Source: Pusillimonas sp. DMV24BSW_D
GTDB lineage: Bacteria; Pseudomonadota; Gammaproteobacteria; Burkholderiales; Burkholderiaceae_B
DNA length: 64,000 bases
Direction: 5' to 3'
Assembly: GCF_011388195.1 (NCBI RefSeq)
Contig: NZ_CP049990.1
Location: 1,674,001 to 1,738,000, forward strand
The notes under the pieces were generated by a model. That model was not told where the DNA came from. It made no database searches and was given only the letters and a program-made list of their open reading frames with translations. Positions 1 to 11,891 of the stretch are shown here, in pieces; within the stretch, counting starts at the first letter, position 1, and every line of letters begins with the position of its first letter. The translations under genes were made by a program, and so were the position numbers.

Positions 1-1
1 T

Positions 2-649
2 GCCCAAGCGCGGTATTTGTTGCCTAAGGTGATTCCGGCGTTTCGGGCCCGTTTTCCCAAGGTCAGAATGTCTTTGGCGGAAGGAAACCCTCCCACTTTG
101 GCGCAAATGGTGTTACATGAACAAGCGGATCTTGCCATTGCTACCGAGTCGCTGGCACATACCCCGGGCCTGGTTGCCTTGCCGGTTGTTTCATGGGAGC
201 ACGTTGTTGTGGTGAAGCCAGACCACCCGTTAACGGAGCTGACATCGTCGCAGGCGCGCAATTTAACGCTGGAACAACTGGCGCAATATCCCATCGTTAC
301 GTATGATCGCCAGTTTTCCGGGCGTCGTGTCATTGATGAAGTTTTTGAAACTCGTCATATCACCCCCGACATCGTTTTGGAAGCAATTGATGCCGACGTT
401 ATTAAAACCTATGTCGATGTCGGCCTGGGAATAGGCATTATCGCGGGTATTGCCTACGACCCGCGTCGAGACAAAGGTTTGGTGGGCATTCCAGTTGGGC
501 ATTTGTTCGGAACTCATGTAACCCGCGTAGCGATGAAGCAGGGTGTGTTTTTACGTGATTATGTTTATGCTTTGCTGGAAATGCTGGCACCCGAGCTCAC
601 ACGTGAAGTCGTGCAACAGGCGCTGGAGAAAACGCCTGTATCCGAATAA
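2..649 (+). CDS. cysB: CysB-like LysR-family transcriptional regulator, C-terminal part (5' end outside window)
   Basis: The reading frame is open to the window edge, so the gene starts upstream and its DNA-binding helix-turn-helix is not visible. What remains is the periplasmic-binding-protein-like effector domain of a LysR regulator. The entry sequence (AQARYLLPKVIPAF) and the motifs TYDRQFSGR and DADVIKTYVDVGLGIGI are typical of the CysB/Cbl group, which senses O-acetylserine or sulfate and controls sulfur assimilation in other proteobacteria. About 215 of roughly 310-325 family residues are present. Family placement is confident; CysB rather than a close paralog such as Cbl is likely but not proven. 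The next gene starts about 90 bases downstream behind its own promoter. Confidence 0.85.
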   Translation, partial: AQARYLLPKVIPAFRARFPKVRMSLAEGNPPTLAQMVLHEQADLAIATESLAHTPGLVALPVVSWEHVVVVKPDHPLTELTSSQARNLTLEQLAQYPIVTYDRQFSGRRVIDEVFETRHITPDIVLEAIDADVIKTYVDVGLGIGIIAGIAYDPRRDKGLVGIPVGHLFGTHVTRVAMKQGVFLRDYVYALLEMLAPELTREVVQQALEKTPVSE

Positions 650-677
650 ATAATTTCGTCGTAGTTGTTGATACTGA

Positions 678-708
678 TTGACAATACAAATAAGAATGAT
701 TATCGTTT
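678..708 (+). promoter_or_regulatory. Sigma70-type promoter overlapped by a Fur-box-like sequence
   Basis: TTGACA at 678-683 is followed after 17 bases by TATCGT at 701-706, giving a plausible -35/-10 pair. The 19-mer at 686-704 matches the consensus Fur box in 13 of 19 positions, with the best half AATGATTATC. It lies across spacer and -10, where bound Fur would repress. The downstream gene is the DUF2325 gene at 738. Seen in sequence; Fur control is an inference. Confidence 0.6.
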
Positions 709-737
709 GTCTTAATTTAAAGGCAAAAGGGGTCATT

Positions 738-1088
738 ATGACGACGTGTGTAAATGCGGTAATTGTGGGTGCCGATCGCTTAGGCAATATTCCTGATTTG
801 TTGAAGGGTCATAATATTTCTATTCACCGGCACATTAGCGGCCGGGATCCCGCCCATCAGAAGAAAAATTTGCAATTGCCCTCAGGCACGGATTTATTAA
901 TTTTGTTAACTGATTTTCTGGGCCATAACGTAATGAAAACGTTCCGGATGGCAGCCCAGCGTTCTGGTGTAAGGGTTGTGGCTTGCCGCAGGTCGGTGTG
1001 TTGTATGCAGCAAGCGCTGATGCAATGCGGCTACTGCAGCGAAGCTGAGTGCAAGGTTTCAGGCCCGAGCCGGCGTGCCCCGTTGTAG
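738..1088 (+). CDS. DUF2325 domain protein, probably iron-regulated
   Basis: A 116-residue protein matching the DUF2325 pattern: an N-terminal strand with VGADRLGNIPDLL, a middle ADLLILLTDF-like segment (here TDLLILLTDFLGHNVMK) and the RVVACRRS motif. The molecular function of this family is not established. ATG at 738 is preferred over an upstream in-frame ATG at 678 because an AAAAGGGG ribosome site precedes it and the family motif starts right after it. The C-terminal third is rich in cysteine (six within about 24 residues from the CRRS motif on). A Fur-box-like promoter precedes it, so a role in iron metabolism is plausible. The last 58 bases overlap the opposing NlpC/P60 gene tail to tail. 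Confidence 0.75.
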   Translation: MTTCVNAVIVGADRLGNIPDLLKGHNISIHRHISGRDPAHQKKNLQLPSGTDLLILLTDFLGHNVMKTFRMAAQRSGVRVVACRRSVCCMQQALMQCGYCSEAECKVSGPSRRAPL

Positions 1089-1675
1089 CGTTTCTTCCAG
1101 TAAGCAATGTCCATGCTTTCAACCCTTACCTGGGCGCCCCGGCGGGGCGCATGGACGAATTCTTTATTTCCCAGGTAAATGCCTACATGTGAGAAGCGAC
1201 TGCCCAAGGTGTTAAAAAACACCAAATCACCTTTGCGTAGTTCCGATTGTTTGACCGCAATACCCTGACGGGCAATGTCGGCTGAACGGCGGGGGAGCTT
1301 CAAACCGAGCGATTTTTCGGCAGCATAAATAACCAACCCACTGCAGTCGAAGCCGGTGTCGGGTTCATCGCCCCCGAATTTGTAGTCGACCCCCAAATGT
1401 TCCAACGCCGCGCTGGCAAGCGCACGTGAATCGTTGTAATACGTTTCAGAGGCCCGGCTAAGGCCGAAATCGTTTTTGGCCAGATAAGCCCCCAGCGGAT
1501 CGGAGCGCAAATGTGCCTGATAAGCTTCGCGGCCGGCACCGGCTTGAGAACCGGGGTCGGTAGACGCGCACCCTGCCAAAAAAGTGACCGCAGCGAAGAC
1601 GAATACTTTTACACCGACCGATACGATTGGCGCGCGACGTTGGCTCCCAGATAAAACTGGCACGTTATCCGACAT
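1031..1675 (-). CDS. NlpC/P60 (C40) family cell-wall endopeptidase, lipoprotein
   Basis: A 214-residue predicted lipoprotein with a hydrophobic segment ending in the lipobox LAGC (Cys36). The NlpC/P60 domain occupies about residues 80-205, with the expected catalytic residues Cys111 in FDCSG, His163 in SHVGIY and His175 in FVHAP. Family members cut peptide cross-links or stems in peptidoglycan (murein DD- or LD-endopeptidases such as MepS/Spr), here probably in the periplasm anchored to the outer membrane. The n-region before the hydrophobic stretch is long, so translation may start later (in-frame GTG codons near residues 20-22). Its end overlaps the opposing DUF2325 gene by 58 bases, but the conserved RYNGARRL end motif lies close to that overlap, so the full length looks real. 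Confidence 0.9.
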   Translation of the reverse strand: MSDNVPVLSGSQRRAPIVSVGVKVFVFAAVTFLAGCASTDPGSQAGAGREAYQAHLRSDPLGAYLAKNDFGLSRASETYYNDSRALASAALEHLGVDYKFGGDEPDTGFDCSGLVIYAAEKSLGLKLPRRSADIARQGIAVKQSELRKGDLVFFNTLGSRFSHVGIYLGNKEFVHAPRRGAQVRVESMDIAYWKKRYNGARRLGPETLHSASLQ

Positions 1676-1881
1676 GGTTCCCCGATAAAAGGCCTAAGTA
1701 TTATGGCCTGTTGCTGGTTGGCGTTTTTTGCGTGCCCGAGTTTAACCAAAACTTTGTGTCAGGTAAAGCGTGAAATGTTACAAATCGCACGTGTTGCGCC
1801 GTTCGGGTTGCGATGGGGAACTTATGGCATTATGCGGGTTCATCGTTGAACAACGCATTACATACTAAAGGAGACAGTCCG

Positions 1882-2289
1882 ATGAATACCAAACCTGTAC
1901 TCGGCGCGAGCGACGTCACAAAAATTTTGACTGCGGCAACGGATTTTGCCAAAACCAATAATTGGGCGGTGGCGATTTCAGTGACCGACGATGGCGGCCA
2001 CCTGCTGGGTATGGTGCGTCTCGACGGCGCGACCCCCATGACAGCCAAAATGTCGGAAGCGAAAGCCAGAACAGCGGCAATGGGGCGCCGGGAAACAAAA
2101 ATCTTCGAAGATATTATTGCTCAAGGGCGTGTTGCGTTCCTGTCGGCGCCCAATCTCGATGGTTTGTTGGAAGGCGGTGTGCCTGTAATTGCAGATGGCC
2201 ATGTCGTTGGCGCCGTCGGTGTTTCCGGCGTGAAGTCGTCTGATGACGCCGAAATTGCGCGTGCCGGGATTGCCGCGCTTAAGCTTTAA
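1882..2289 (+). CDS. HbpS/GlcG-type heme-binding-like protein
   Basis: A 135-residue single-domain protein of the GlcG/HbpS family. Typical features are VAISVTDDGGHLLGMVRLDGA, the central SEAKARTAAMGR helix and the GGVPVIADGHVVGAVGVSG segment near the C-terminus. Members include the heme-binding sensor accessory HbpS of Streptomyces and GlcG next to glycolate genes; most bacterial members have no proven role. The start at 1882 is chosen because AAAGGAGACA sits just upstream; the ORF extends further 5' without family similarity. No signal peptide is apparent from this start, so it is probably cytoplasmic. It is transcribed divergently from the NlpC/P60 gene across about 206 bases. Confidence 0.85.
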   Translation: MNTKPVLGASDVTKILTAATDFAKTNNWAVAISVTDDGGHLLGMVRLDGATPMTAKMSEAKARTAAMGRRETKIFEDIIAQGRVAFLSAPNLDGLLEGGVPVIADGHVVGAVGVSGVKSSDDAEIARAGIAALKL

Positions 2290-2327
2290 CGCTAATCAGT
2301 GTTACGCAACGTGTTGTACTGCAATAC

Positions 2328-3677
2328 ATGACGGGGTCAGTCAGAACAGCCCCTCAGCCCTCAGCATTTACGAACGCGCTGCGTCCCGGCGTGCGTCGTC
2401 GGGAGTTGTGGGCTTGGGCGATGTACGATTTCGCCAACTCAGGCTACACCACGGTTGTTCTGACCACGGTGTTCAACAGCTATTTTGTGTCGGTGGTCGC
2501 TCAGGGGCGGTCATGGGGTACTCTCGCGCTCACAGCGGCCTTGTCAGTATCGTATTTGCTGGTTATGTTCACCATGCCCTCTTTGGGGGCGTATGCCGAT
2601 GCAAGCGGGAAGAAGCGTCGTGTTTTATTCTTAAGCACGCTTGGTTGTGTGGCGGCTACGGCCATGCTTGCTGTGGTTGGGCCTGGCGCTGTGTTGCTGG
2701 GGCTGGTGATTTTGGCCGTATCGAATTATTGTTACTGTGTGGGTGAGTCGGTTATTGCCGCGTTTCTGCCGGAAATTGCACAGCCTAATGCGTTGGGTCG
2801 TGTATCAGGCTGGGGCTGGGGGTTTGGTTACTTTGGCGGTATGCTGGCTTTGGGGTTTTCGTTATATATCGTTACGTCACTTGCCGCCGGAGGGTTTGAA
2901 GCCCCTCAGTATGTCGCAATCGTCATGCTGTTCACGGCCGGTTTGTTTGCATTGTCAGCGCTGCCATCGTTCCTTCTGTTGCACGACCGCTCGTTGCCGA
3001 ATCGGCGGTCACGTTCCGCTCCGCTTAAACAACTGAAGCACGCCTGGCGGGAAACATCCGGTTTTTTTCCCGATTTTCGCCTGTTGCTGATATGCGGGGC
3101 GTTTTATCAAGCCGGGATTGCTGTGGTGGTGACACTGGCCGCAGTGTATGCCAATCAGGCCATGGGGTTTACCATGGCCAAAACAATGTTACTGGTCTTT
3201 GTGGTGAATATCGCTGCGGCGACAGGTGCCCTGACGTTTGGACATTTTCAGGATCGGGCGGGTCATAAAAAAGCGCTTGCTTTGACCCTGATGGGTTGGA
3301 TTCTGATGGTGTTGGTTGCCTATGCCGCAGTCAGCGAATGGATATTCTGGATCGCTGCCGGATTGGCCGGCTTATGCATGGGCACAAGTCAGAGCGCCGG
3401 GCGTGCCATGGTGGGCGCGCTGGCGCCACAGGGTCGGTTGGCGGAATTTTATTCGCTTTGGACGTTCGCCATTCAATTGGCGGCTGTCGTGGGTCCGTTC
3501 ACGTACGGCCTGGTTACCTGGCTAACCGATGGCAACCATCGGCAGGCACTCTTGGTAACCGGTTTGTTTTTTGTTGCGGGTTTGGTGGTGTTACAAAGGC
3601 TTGATTTTGCGCGCGGCGTCAAGGTGCGCGATACTTACTCTCTGTCAGGCCATGAAAATTCATTGAACGAGGAGTAA
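2328..3677 (+). CDS. MFS transporter, UMF1/Atg22-like family
   Basis: A 449-residue inner-membrane protein with about twelve hydrophobic segments. The N-terminal signature [19 protein letters not shown] is that of the UMF1 (Atg22-like) group of the major facilitator superfamily, and the later segment [17 protein letters not shown] also fits. Substrates of bacterial UMF1 proteins are unknown; the yeast relative Atg22 exports amino acids from the vacuole. The stop codon lies a few bases before acs, and ACGAGGAG within its last codons is the likely ribosome site of acs, so the two genes are probably co-transcribed and translationally coupled. A link to acetate or amino-acid flux is only suggested by this neighbourhood. 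Confidence 0.88.
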   Translation: MTGSVRTAPQPSAFTNALRPGVRRRELWAWAMYDFANSGYTTVVLTTVFNSYFVSVVAQGRSWGTLALTAALSVSYLLVMFTMPSLGAYADASGKKRRVLFLSTLGCVAATAMLAVVGPGAVLLGLVILAVSNYCYCVGESVIAAFLPEIAQPNALGRVSGWGWGFGYFGGMLALGFSLYIVTSLAAGGFEAPQYVAIVMLFTAGLFALSALPSFLLLHDRSLPNRRSRSAPLKQLKHAWRETSGFFPDFRLLLICGAFYQAGIAVVVTLAAVYANQAMGFTMAKTMLLVFVVNIAAATGALTFGHFQDRAGHKKALALTLMGWILMVLVAYAAVSEWIFWIAAGLAGLCMGTSQSAGRAMVGALAPQGRLAEFYSLWTFAIQLAAVVGPFTYGLVTWLTDGNHRQALLVTGLFFVAGLVVLQRLDFARGVKVRDTYSLSGHENSLNEE

Positions 3678-3682
3678 TGAGA

Positions 3683-5665
3683 ATGGCATCTACAGATATT
3701 AAATCGGTGCTGGTTGAAAATCGCGTGTTTCCACCGTTTGCCGGCATAGAGAAAGACGCAACCATTTCCGGTATGCAGGCTTACGATGATCTGGTACAGG
3801 AAGCACGGCAAGATCCGAATGAGTTTTGGGGGCGTCTGGCCAAGGAACATCTTAATTGGACCACCCCCTTCACGCAGGTGCTCGATGAGTCTGAGGCGCC
3901 GTTCTATAAATGGTTTTCCGACGGTGAGTTGAATGTGTCGGCGAATTGCCTTGACCGCCATCTGGGCACGCCCACCGAAAATAAAACCGCCATTATTTTT
4001 GAAACCGACGACGGTAAGGTGCTGCGCGTTACCTATCGTGAACTTTACGATCGGGTATGTGAGTTTGCCAACGGCTTGAAAGCGTTGGGCTATAAGAAGG
4101 GTGATCGTGCCATTATTTATCTGCCGATGTCGATCGAGGCGGTGGTGGCCATGCAGGCATGCGTGCGGTTGGGCATGATCCATTCGGTTGTATTCGGTGG
4201 TTTCTCTTCCAAAAGTATCCACGAGCGTTTGGTGGACGTAGGAGCGTCGCTGGTGATTACCGCCGATGAGCAAATGCGGGGTGGGAAAACCATTGCATTA
4301 AAGCCGGCGGTCGATGAAGCCATTGCCACGGGGGGCTGCGAGGCCGTGCGACACGTTGTCGTTTATAAACGCACCGGCGGCAAAGTGCAGTGGCATGAAG
4401 GGCGCGACCTTTGGATGCATGATGTATGCGAAGGGAAGGCCGGGCCGTGTGAGCCGGTACCGGTTAATGCCGAGCATCCGTTGTTCATTCTTTATACCTC
4501 GGGCTCAACGGGCAAGCCCAAGGGCGTTCAGCATGCATCGGCAGGCTATTTGTTGTGGGCCTCTCTTACGGTGAAATGGGCCTTCGATGCTAAAGAGTCT
4601 GATGTTTACTGGTGTACCGCCGATGTCGGCTGGATTACAGGTCATACATATATTGTCTATGGGCCGTTGGCCGCAGGTATTACGCAGGTGATGTTCGAGG
4701 GCGTACCGACCTATCCCAACGCGGGCCGTTTTTGGGAGATGATTCAACGACACGAAGTGAGTATCTTCTACACGGCGCCGACGGCGATTCGTTCGCTTAT
4801 CAAAGCGGCGGAAGCACAGCCGGAGTGTCACCCGCGCAAGTACGATTTGAACAGTTTGCGCATCATCGGTTCAGTAGGTGAGCCCATTAACCCTGAGGCC
4901 TGGATGTGGTATTTCAAGGAGGTGGGTCGAGAGCGTTGCCCCATTCTGGATACGTGGTGGCAAACTGAAACCGGGGGCCACATGATCACGCCTTTGCCGG
5001 GTGTGACGCCGCTGAAACCGGGCTCGTGCACCTTGCCGTTGCCTGGTATCGAGATGGCCATTGTTGATGAGAGTGGCACCGATGTTAAGTCCGGCACTGG
5101 TGGCTTTTTGGTTGTGAAGCGCCCCTGGCCCGCTATGATTCGAACCATTTGGGGCGACCCCGAGCGTTTCAAGAAAAACTATTTCCCGCCTGAAATGAAA
5201 GGCTATTACCTTGCCGGCGATGGCGCGCAACGTGATACCGACGGGTATTTCTGGATTATGGGTCGCGTCGACGACGTGTTGAATGTATCAGGCCATCGCC
5301 TGGGTACGATGGAAATTGAGTCTGCCCTGGTGTCCCACTCGTTGGTGGCGGAGGCGGCAGTAGTCGGGCGGCCGGATGATACGACGGGCGAGGCTATTGT
5401 GGCGTTTGTTGTGTTGAAGCGGAGTTTGCCTGAGGGTGACGAGGCAGCAAAAATTGCCAAAGAGCTGCGTGATTGGGTGGCCAAGGAAATTGGCCCGATT
5501 GCCAAGCCGAAAGATATCCGTTTCGGCGAAAATTTACCGAAAACCCGGTCTGGCAAAATTATGCGGCGTTTGTTGCGTAACGTAGCCCGGGGCGAGGAAA
5601 TTACGCAAGACGTTTCCACGCTTGAAAACCCAACAATTCTCGACCAGTTATCGCAGTCGGTTTAA
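3683..5665 (+). CDS. acs: Acetyl-CoA synthetase (AMP-forming)
   Basis: A 660-residue acyl-adenylate-forming enzyme that activates acetate to acetyl-CoA through acetyl-AMP in the cytoplasm. Visible landmarks are the P-loop [11 protein letters not shown] near residue 272, the A5 region [10 protein letters not shown], the hinge [15 protein letters not shown] and the catalytic lysine in [10 protein letters not shown] near residue 620, which is the acetylation site controlling Acs in other bacteria. Length fits the family (about 650). ATG at 3683 is preferred over 3677 because AGGAG at 3670-3674 is then 8 bases away. It follows an UMF1 transporter and ends at a bidirectional terminator. An ackA-pta pair 36 kb downstream gives a second acetate route. 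Confidence 0.97.
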   Translation: MASTDIKSVLVENRVFPPFAGIEKDATISGMQAYDDLVQEARQDPNEFWGRLAKEHLNWTTPFTQVLDESEAPFYKWFSDGELNVSANCLDRHLGTPTENKTAIIFETDDGKVLRVTYRELYDRVCEFANGLKALGYKKGDRAIIYLPMSIEAVVAMQACVRLGMIHSVVFGGFSSKSIHERLVDVGASLVITADEQMRGGKTIALKPAVDEAIATGGCEAVRHVVVYKRTGGKVQWHEGRDLWMHDVCEGKAGPCEPVPVNAEHPLFILYTSGSTGKPKGVQHASAGYLLWASLTVKWAFDAKESDVYWCTADVGWITGHTYIVYGPLAAGITQVMFEGVPTYPNAGRFWEMIQRHEVSIFYTAPTAIRSLIKAAEAQPECHPRKYDLNSLRIIGSVGEPINPEAWMWYFKEVGRERCPILDTWWQTETGGHMITPLPGVTPLKPGSCTLPLPGIEMAIVDESGTDVKSGTGGFLVVKRPWPAMIRTIWGDPERFKKNYFPPEMKGYYLAGDGAQRDTDGYFWIMGRVDDVLNVSGHRLGTMEIESALVSHSLVAEAAVVGRPDDTTGEAIVAFVVLKRSLPEGDEAAKIAKELRDWVAKEIGPIAKPKDIRFGENLPKTRSGKIMRRLLRNVARGEEITQDVSTLENPTILDQLSQSV

Positions 5666-5684
5666 AGGCGGATGTGGTTTAGGT

Positions 5685-5726
5685 AAAAAAATGGGCGCCT
5701 CTGCGAACATGAGGCGCCCATTTTTT
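5685..5726. terminator. Bidirectional rho-independent terminator between acs and ETF-QO gene
   Basis: A long perfect inverted repeat: A-run plus TGGGCGCCTC (5691-5701) pairs with GAGGCGCCCA plus T-run (5711-5726) around a 9-base loop. The T-run on either strand makes it work in both directions, matching the convergent genes on either side. Confidence 0.9.
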
Positions 5727-5737
5727 ATACGGTTTTT

Positions 5738-7384
5738 TTACATGCCGTTGTAAACCGGGCCTTCACCCCCTTGGGGGGTTACCCAAACAATATTTTGGGT
5801 TGGGTCCTTTATGTCGCAGGTTTTGCAATGCACACAGTTCTGCGCGTTAATTTGTAATTGATCTTCGCCGTTTTCCGTTTTCACGAATTCATATACGCCT
5901 GCCGGACAATAGCGCGCTTCCGGTCCACCATATTTCGCCAGATTAACAGCAACCGGAACCGAAGCGTCTTTCAACGTTAAGTGGATCGGCTGGTTTTCCT
6001 CGTGGTTGGTGTTCGACAAAAATACTGAACTGAGTTTGTCGAAGGTGAGTTTGCCGTCGGGTTTGGGGTAGTCGATACGGGCGCATTCAGCCGCCGGTTG
6101 CAAACAGGCGTGGTCGGGCTTGGTGCGGTGGATGGTCCAGGGCATTTTGCCTTTCAGTAACCACTGTTCTACGCCGGTCATGATGGTGGCGACTGTACGG
6201 CCTTTCTTGAACCATTGTTTGAAGTTACGTGACTTATTGAGCTCTTCATAAAGCCACGATTTTTCAAATGCCTGCGGGTAAGTGGTTAGTTCGTCGCGGC
6301 TGCGTTCTGCCGCCAGCGCGTCGAACGCGGCTTCGGCTGCCAGAGCGCCGGTTTTAATGGCCGCGTGGCTTCCTTTGATGCGGGAAGCGTTCAGGGTGCC
6401 TGCCTCACAGCCCACCAGTACCCCCCCGGGGAAACAAAGTTTTGGTAGCGATAGCAGGCCGCCGGCGGTAAGCGAGCGGGCACCATAGGCAATGCGCTTG
6501 CCCCCTTCAAACGTTGAGCGGATGGCCGGGTGGGTTTTATAGCGTTGGAACTCTTCATAAGGAGAGAGCCACGGGTTGGCGTAGTCCAGGCCAACGACCA
6601 GCCCCACCACAACCAGGTTGTTGTCGAGGTGATACAGGAAGGAGCCGCCATAGGTATCGGCATCGAGCGGCCATCCGGCAGTGTGAACGACCAGGCCGGG
6701 TTTGGATTGTGAAGGGTCGACCTCCCACATTTCTTTGATGCCGATTGCGTAGCTTTGCGGATCTTTGCCTTGATCAAGCTTGAAGCGTTCGATTAACTGA
6801 CGCCCCAGTTGGCCGCGCGAGCCTTCGGCAAAAATGGTGTACCGCGCATGCAGTTCCATGCCGGGCTGGTAATTAGGTGTTTCAGAGCCGTCGCGCGCCA
6901 CGCCCATATCGCCGGTGGCCACCCCTTTTACAGCGCCATTTTCGTCGTACAGCACTTCAGCGGCCGAAAAGCCGGGGAAAATTTCCACGCCCAGCGCCTC
7001 AGCTTGTTCGCCCAGCCACTGGGTTACTTCGCCCAGGCGGACAACGTAGTTGCCGTGGTTTTGAAAACACTCAGGCAATAGCCAGTTAGGGGTTGCCCGT
7101 GCGCCTTTTTGCGTCAGGAAGAGGAATTTGTCCTCCTTGACTTCGGTATTCAGCGGCGCGCCTTTTTCTTTCCAGTCGGGGATCAGTTCGGTGAGTGCTT
7201 TCGGATCCATGACCGCGCCCGACAAAATATGGGCGCCGACTTCCGATGCTTTTTCCAGGACACAGACATTGATGTCTTGCCCTTTGTCGTTGGCGAGTTG
7301 TTTCAGGCGGATGGCGGCTGACAAGCCGGCCGGCCCGGCGCCGACCACCACTACGTCGTATTCCATCGATTCGCGTTCAGCCAT
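5738..7384 (-). CDS. Electron transfer flavoprotein-ubiquinone oxidoreductase
   Basis: A 548-residue flavoprotein that passes electrons from ETF, reduced by acyl-CoA and other dehydrogenases, to the membrane quinone pool. The N-terminal FAD dinucleotide fold is visible as VVVVGAGPAGLSAAIRL. The C-terminal 4Fe-4S ligands lie in RYCPAGVYEF and NCVHCKTCDIKDP, followed by the conserved end PQGGEGPVYNGM. Length matches the family (about 540-560). The start is supported by a GGAGGT ribosome site 8 bases upstream. ETF subunit genes are not in the window. It converges on acs at a shared terminator and is divergent from the aminopeptidase gene. Confidence 0.97.
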   Translation of the reverse strand: MAERESMEYDVVVVGAGPAGLSAAIRLKQLANDKGQDINVCVLEKASEVGAHILSGAVMDPKALTELIPDWKEKGAPLNTEVKEDKFLFLTQKGARATPNWLLPECFQNHGNYVVRLGEVTQWLGEQAEALGVEIFPGFSAAEVLYDENGAVKGVATGDMGVARDGSETPNYQPGMELHARYTIFAEGSRGQLGRQLIERFKLDQGKDPQSYAIGIKEMWEVDPSQSKPGLVVHTAGWPLDADTYGGSFLYHLDNNLVVVGLVVGLDYANPWLSPYEEFQRYKTHPAIRSTFEGGKRIAYGARSLTAGGLLSLPKLCFPGGVLVGCEAGTLNASRIKGSHAAIKTGALAAEAAFDALAAERSRDELTTYPQAFEKSWLYEELNKSRNFKQWFKKGRTVATIMTGVEQWLLKGKMPWTIHRTKPDHACLQPAAECARIDYPKPDGKLTFDKLSSVFLSNTNHEENQPIHLTLKDASVPVAVNLAKYGGPEARYCPAGVYEFVKTENGEDQLQINAQNCVHCKTCDIKDPTQNIVWVTPQGGEGPVYNGM

Positions 7385-7505
7385 GGATGTTGACCTCCGT
7401 TATATGTTTTCTGTGGGCGTATACTTTGTGCATTGTACTTCCGATATGGCCTGCCTGCGCGTTTGAAGCGCGTGCACGGTCGGCTTGACGAACAAGAAGG
7501 TGTGA

Positions 7506-9299
7506 ATGTCTGAAACTCAAATTGTCATCAAAAAGCGGATTCAGCACTTGCGTGAATTGATGCTTTCCCGAGGGGTGAAGGCCTGCGTGGTTCTCTCGGC
7601 TGATCCGCATTTGTCTGAATATCTGCCTGAACATTGGCAAACGCGTGCCTGGTTAAGTGGTTTTCAAGGGTCGGCCGGCACACTGCTGGTAACGCCTGAT
7701 TTTGCGGGTTTATGGACCGACAGCCGCTACTGGGAACAAGCGATTGTTGATCTGACCGATACTGACATTGAGCTTATGCGGGCCGGGCAAGAAGGGGTGC
7801 CGTCTCCATCCGATTGGCTTGTTTTGAATCTGGCGGCCGGCGACTGCGTTGCCGTTGATGGTGACACGCTTAGCGTTGCCGCTCATCGGCAGTGGCTACA
7901 GGTCTTGTCTGGTTCAGCAATTCGGCTGCAAACCGATCTCGATTTGCCGGGTGAGGTTTGGGCGGATCGCCCTGCGTTGCCGCATGCGCCGGTTTATGCA
8001 CACGCATCGCATTTTGCGGGTCGCAGTCGCGCCGACAAGCTGGCGGCGGTTCGCAAGGAAATGAGTGAAAAGAAAGCCCAGTGGCATTGGTTGTCGTCGC
8101 TCGACGATATCGCCTGGATACTGAATCTGCGTGGTCAGGATGTGGCTTATAACCCGGTTTTTCTCAGCCATTTCTTAATTGGGGAGCGCGACGCCCGTCT
8201 TTTTATCGATCAATCCAAAATTCCGGATGAATTGCGACGTGATCTTGAGGTGGATGGCATTGTGCTGGAGTCTTACGACGCTTTGGCCGGTGTACTTGCC
8301 TGCTTGCCGGAGTCGGATACTTTGTTGTTCGATCCGGCTCGCACGACGGCGGGGCTCTTGTCGTCGGCAGCGTTTGTTAAACAATGCGAGGCCGACAATC
8401 CTTCGCAAATAATGAAGGCATGCAAGACCGAGGCGGAACTGGCCCATATTCGCGAGACCATGGAAATGGATGGTGCGGCGTTGTGTGAGTTTTTTGCCTG
8501 GTTCGAAGATCGCGTTGGGAAGGAAAGAGTGTCTGAGCTCATGGTGGATGAGCGCATTACCGCCGCGCGTGCCCGTCGGCCGCATTTCGTCTGTCCCAGC
8601 TTTTCCACGATTGCTGCGTTTAACGCCAATGGCGCCATGCCGCACTATCAGGCTACTGAGCAGTCGCACGCCTGGATAGAGGGGGATGGCTTGCTGCTGA
8701 TCGACTCGGGAGGGCAGTACCTGGGAGGTACAACAGACATCACCCGGGTTGTTCCCATCGGCACGCTCACTGCATCCCAAAAACATGATTACACTTTAGT
8801 GCTTAAAGGGATGATTGCTTTGTCTCAGGCGGTGTTTCCGAAAGGGGTGGCCGGCTCGACGCTCGATGTGCTTGCACGCATGCCTCTTTGGCAGTCAGGG
8901 TTGGAGTTTGGCCACGGTACGGGGCATGGTGTGGGGTACTTCCTGAATGTGCATGAGGGGCCGCAATCCATTTCCTATCGCGCTCCACGCGCTGTGCCCA
9001 TGCAGGTGGGTATGGTGACGTCAAATGAACCGGGGTTGTATCGTCCGGGCCAATGGGGCATTCGTATCGAGAACTTAATCGCCTGCCAACCGGCCCGACA
9101 AACTGATTTTGGTGATTTCCTGCAGTTTGAAACGCTTACGCTGTGCCCGATTGATACACGTTGCATTGAGCCCACGCTCATGACGGATACCGACAGACAG
9201 TGGTTGAACCATTATCATGGGCAAGTACGGCAACGTTTATTGCCGCATGTTAGCGGCGCAGCAAAGAATTGGTTGATCACTCGCACCGAGCCCCTGTAA
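7506..9299 (+). CDS. Xaa-Pro aminopeptidase (M24B family)
   Basis: A 597-residue cytoplasmic metallopeptidase removing N-terminal residues that precede proline. It has two creatinase-like N-terminal domains (about residues 10-310) and a C-terminal pita-bread domain (about 315-530). Metal-binding landmarks are LLIDSGGQYLGGTTDITR, the HGTGHGVGYFLNVHEGP segment and SNEPGLYRPGQWGIRIEN. The size and two N-terminal domains match the long eukaryote-like APP group rather than the shorter E. coli PepP. AGAAGGTGTGA precedes the ATG. It lies upstream of pyrG with a separate promoter in between. Confidence 0.94.
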   Translation: MSETQIVIKKRIQHLRELMLSRGVKACVVLSADPHLSEYLPEHWQTRAWLSGFQGSAGTLLVTPDFAGLWTDSRYWEQAIVDLTDTDIELMRAGQEGVPSPSDWLVLNLAAGDCVAVDGDTLSVAAHRQWLQVLSGSAIRLQTDLDLPGEVWADRPALPHAPVYAHASHFAGRSRADKLAAVRKEMSEKKAQWHWLSSLDDIAWILNLRGQDVAYNPVFLSHFLIGERDARLFIDQSKIPDELRRDLEVDGIVLESYDALAGVLACLPESDTLLFDPARTTAGLLSSAAFVKQCEADNPSQIMKACKTEAELAHIRETMEMDGAALCEFFAWFEDRVGKERVSELMVDERITAARARRPHFVCPSFSTIAAFNANGAMPHYQATEQSHAWIEGDGLLLIDSGGQYLGGTTDITRVVPIGTLTASQKHDYTLVLKGMIALSQAVFPKGVAGSTLDVLARMPLWQSGLEFGHGTGHGVGYFLNVHEGPQSISYRAPRAVPMQVGMVTSNEPGLYRPGQWGIRIENLIACQPARQTDFGDFLQFETLTLCPIDTRCIEPTLMTDTDRQWLNHYHGQVRQRLLPHVSGAAKNWLITRTEPL

Positions 9300-9316
9300 G
9301 GTTGGGGTGTGTCGGC

Positions 9317-9322
9317 TATAAT
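9317..9322 (+). promoter_or_regulatory. -10 element upstream of pyrG
   Basis: A perfect TATAAT lies 45 bases before the pyrG start in the short gap after the aminopeptidase gene. No good -35 is visible at the right distance. It is the likely promoter of the pyrG-kdsA-nuclease block. Confidence 0.5.
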
Positions 9323-9361
9323 TTCAATTTCCCGCTACCGCCTGGTGATCCCGGGTGCTGA

Positions 9362-11871
<2,510 letters not shown>

Positions 11872-11891
11872 CCCTATTAGGGGGAAAGGCT

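Noticed and set aside
1135..1152. GC-rich palindrome GGCGCCCCGGCGGGGCGC
   Set aside because: It lies inside the NlpC/P60 coding sequence (Ala/Pro/Arg codons) with no T-run; probably just coding.
3635..4273. 212-codon minus-strand open frame
   Set aside because: Antisense to acs, no motif and no promoter or ribosome site.
8175..8786. 203-codon minus-strand open frame
   Set aside because: Antisense to the Xaa-Pro aminopeptidase core domain; no recognisable family, so treated as a shadow.
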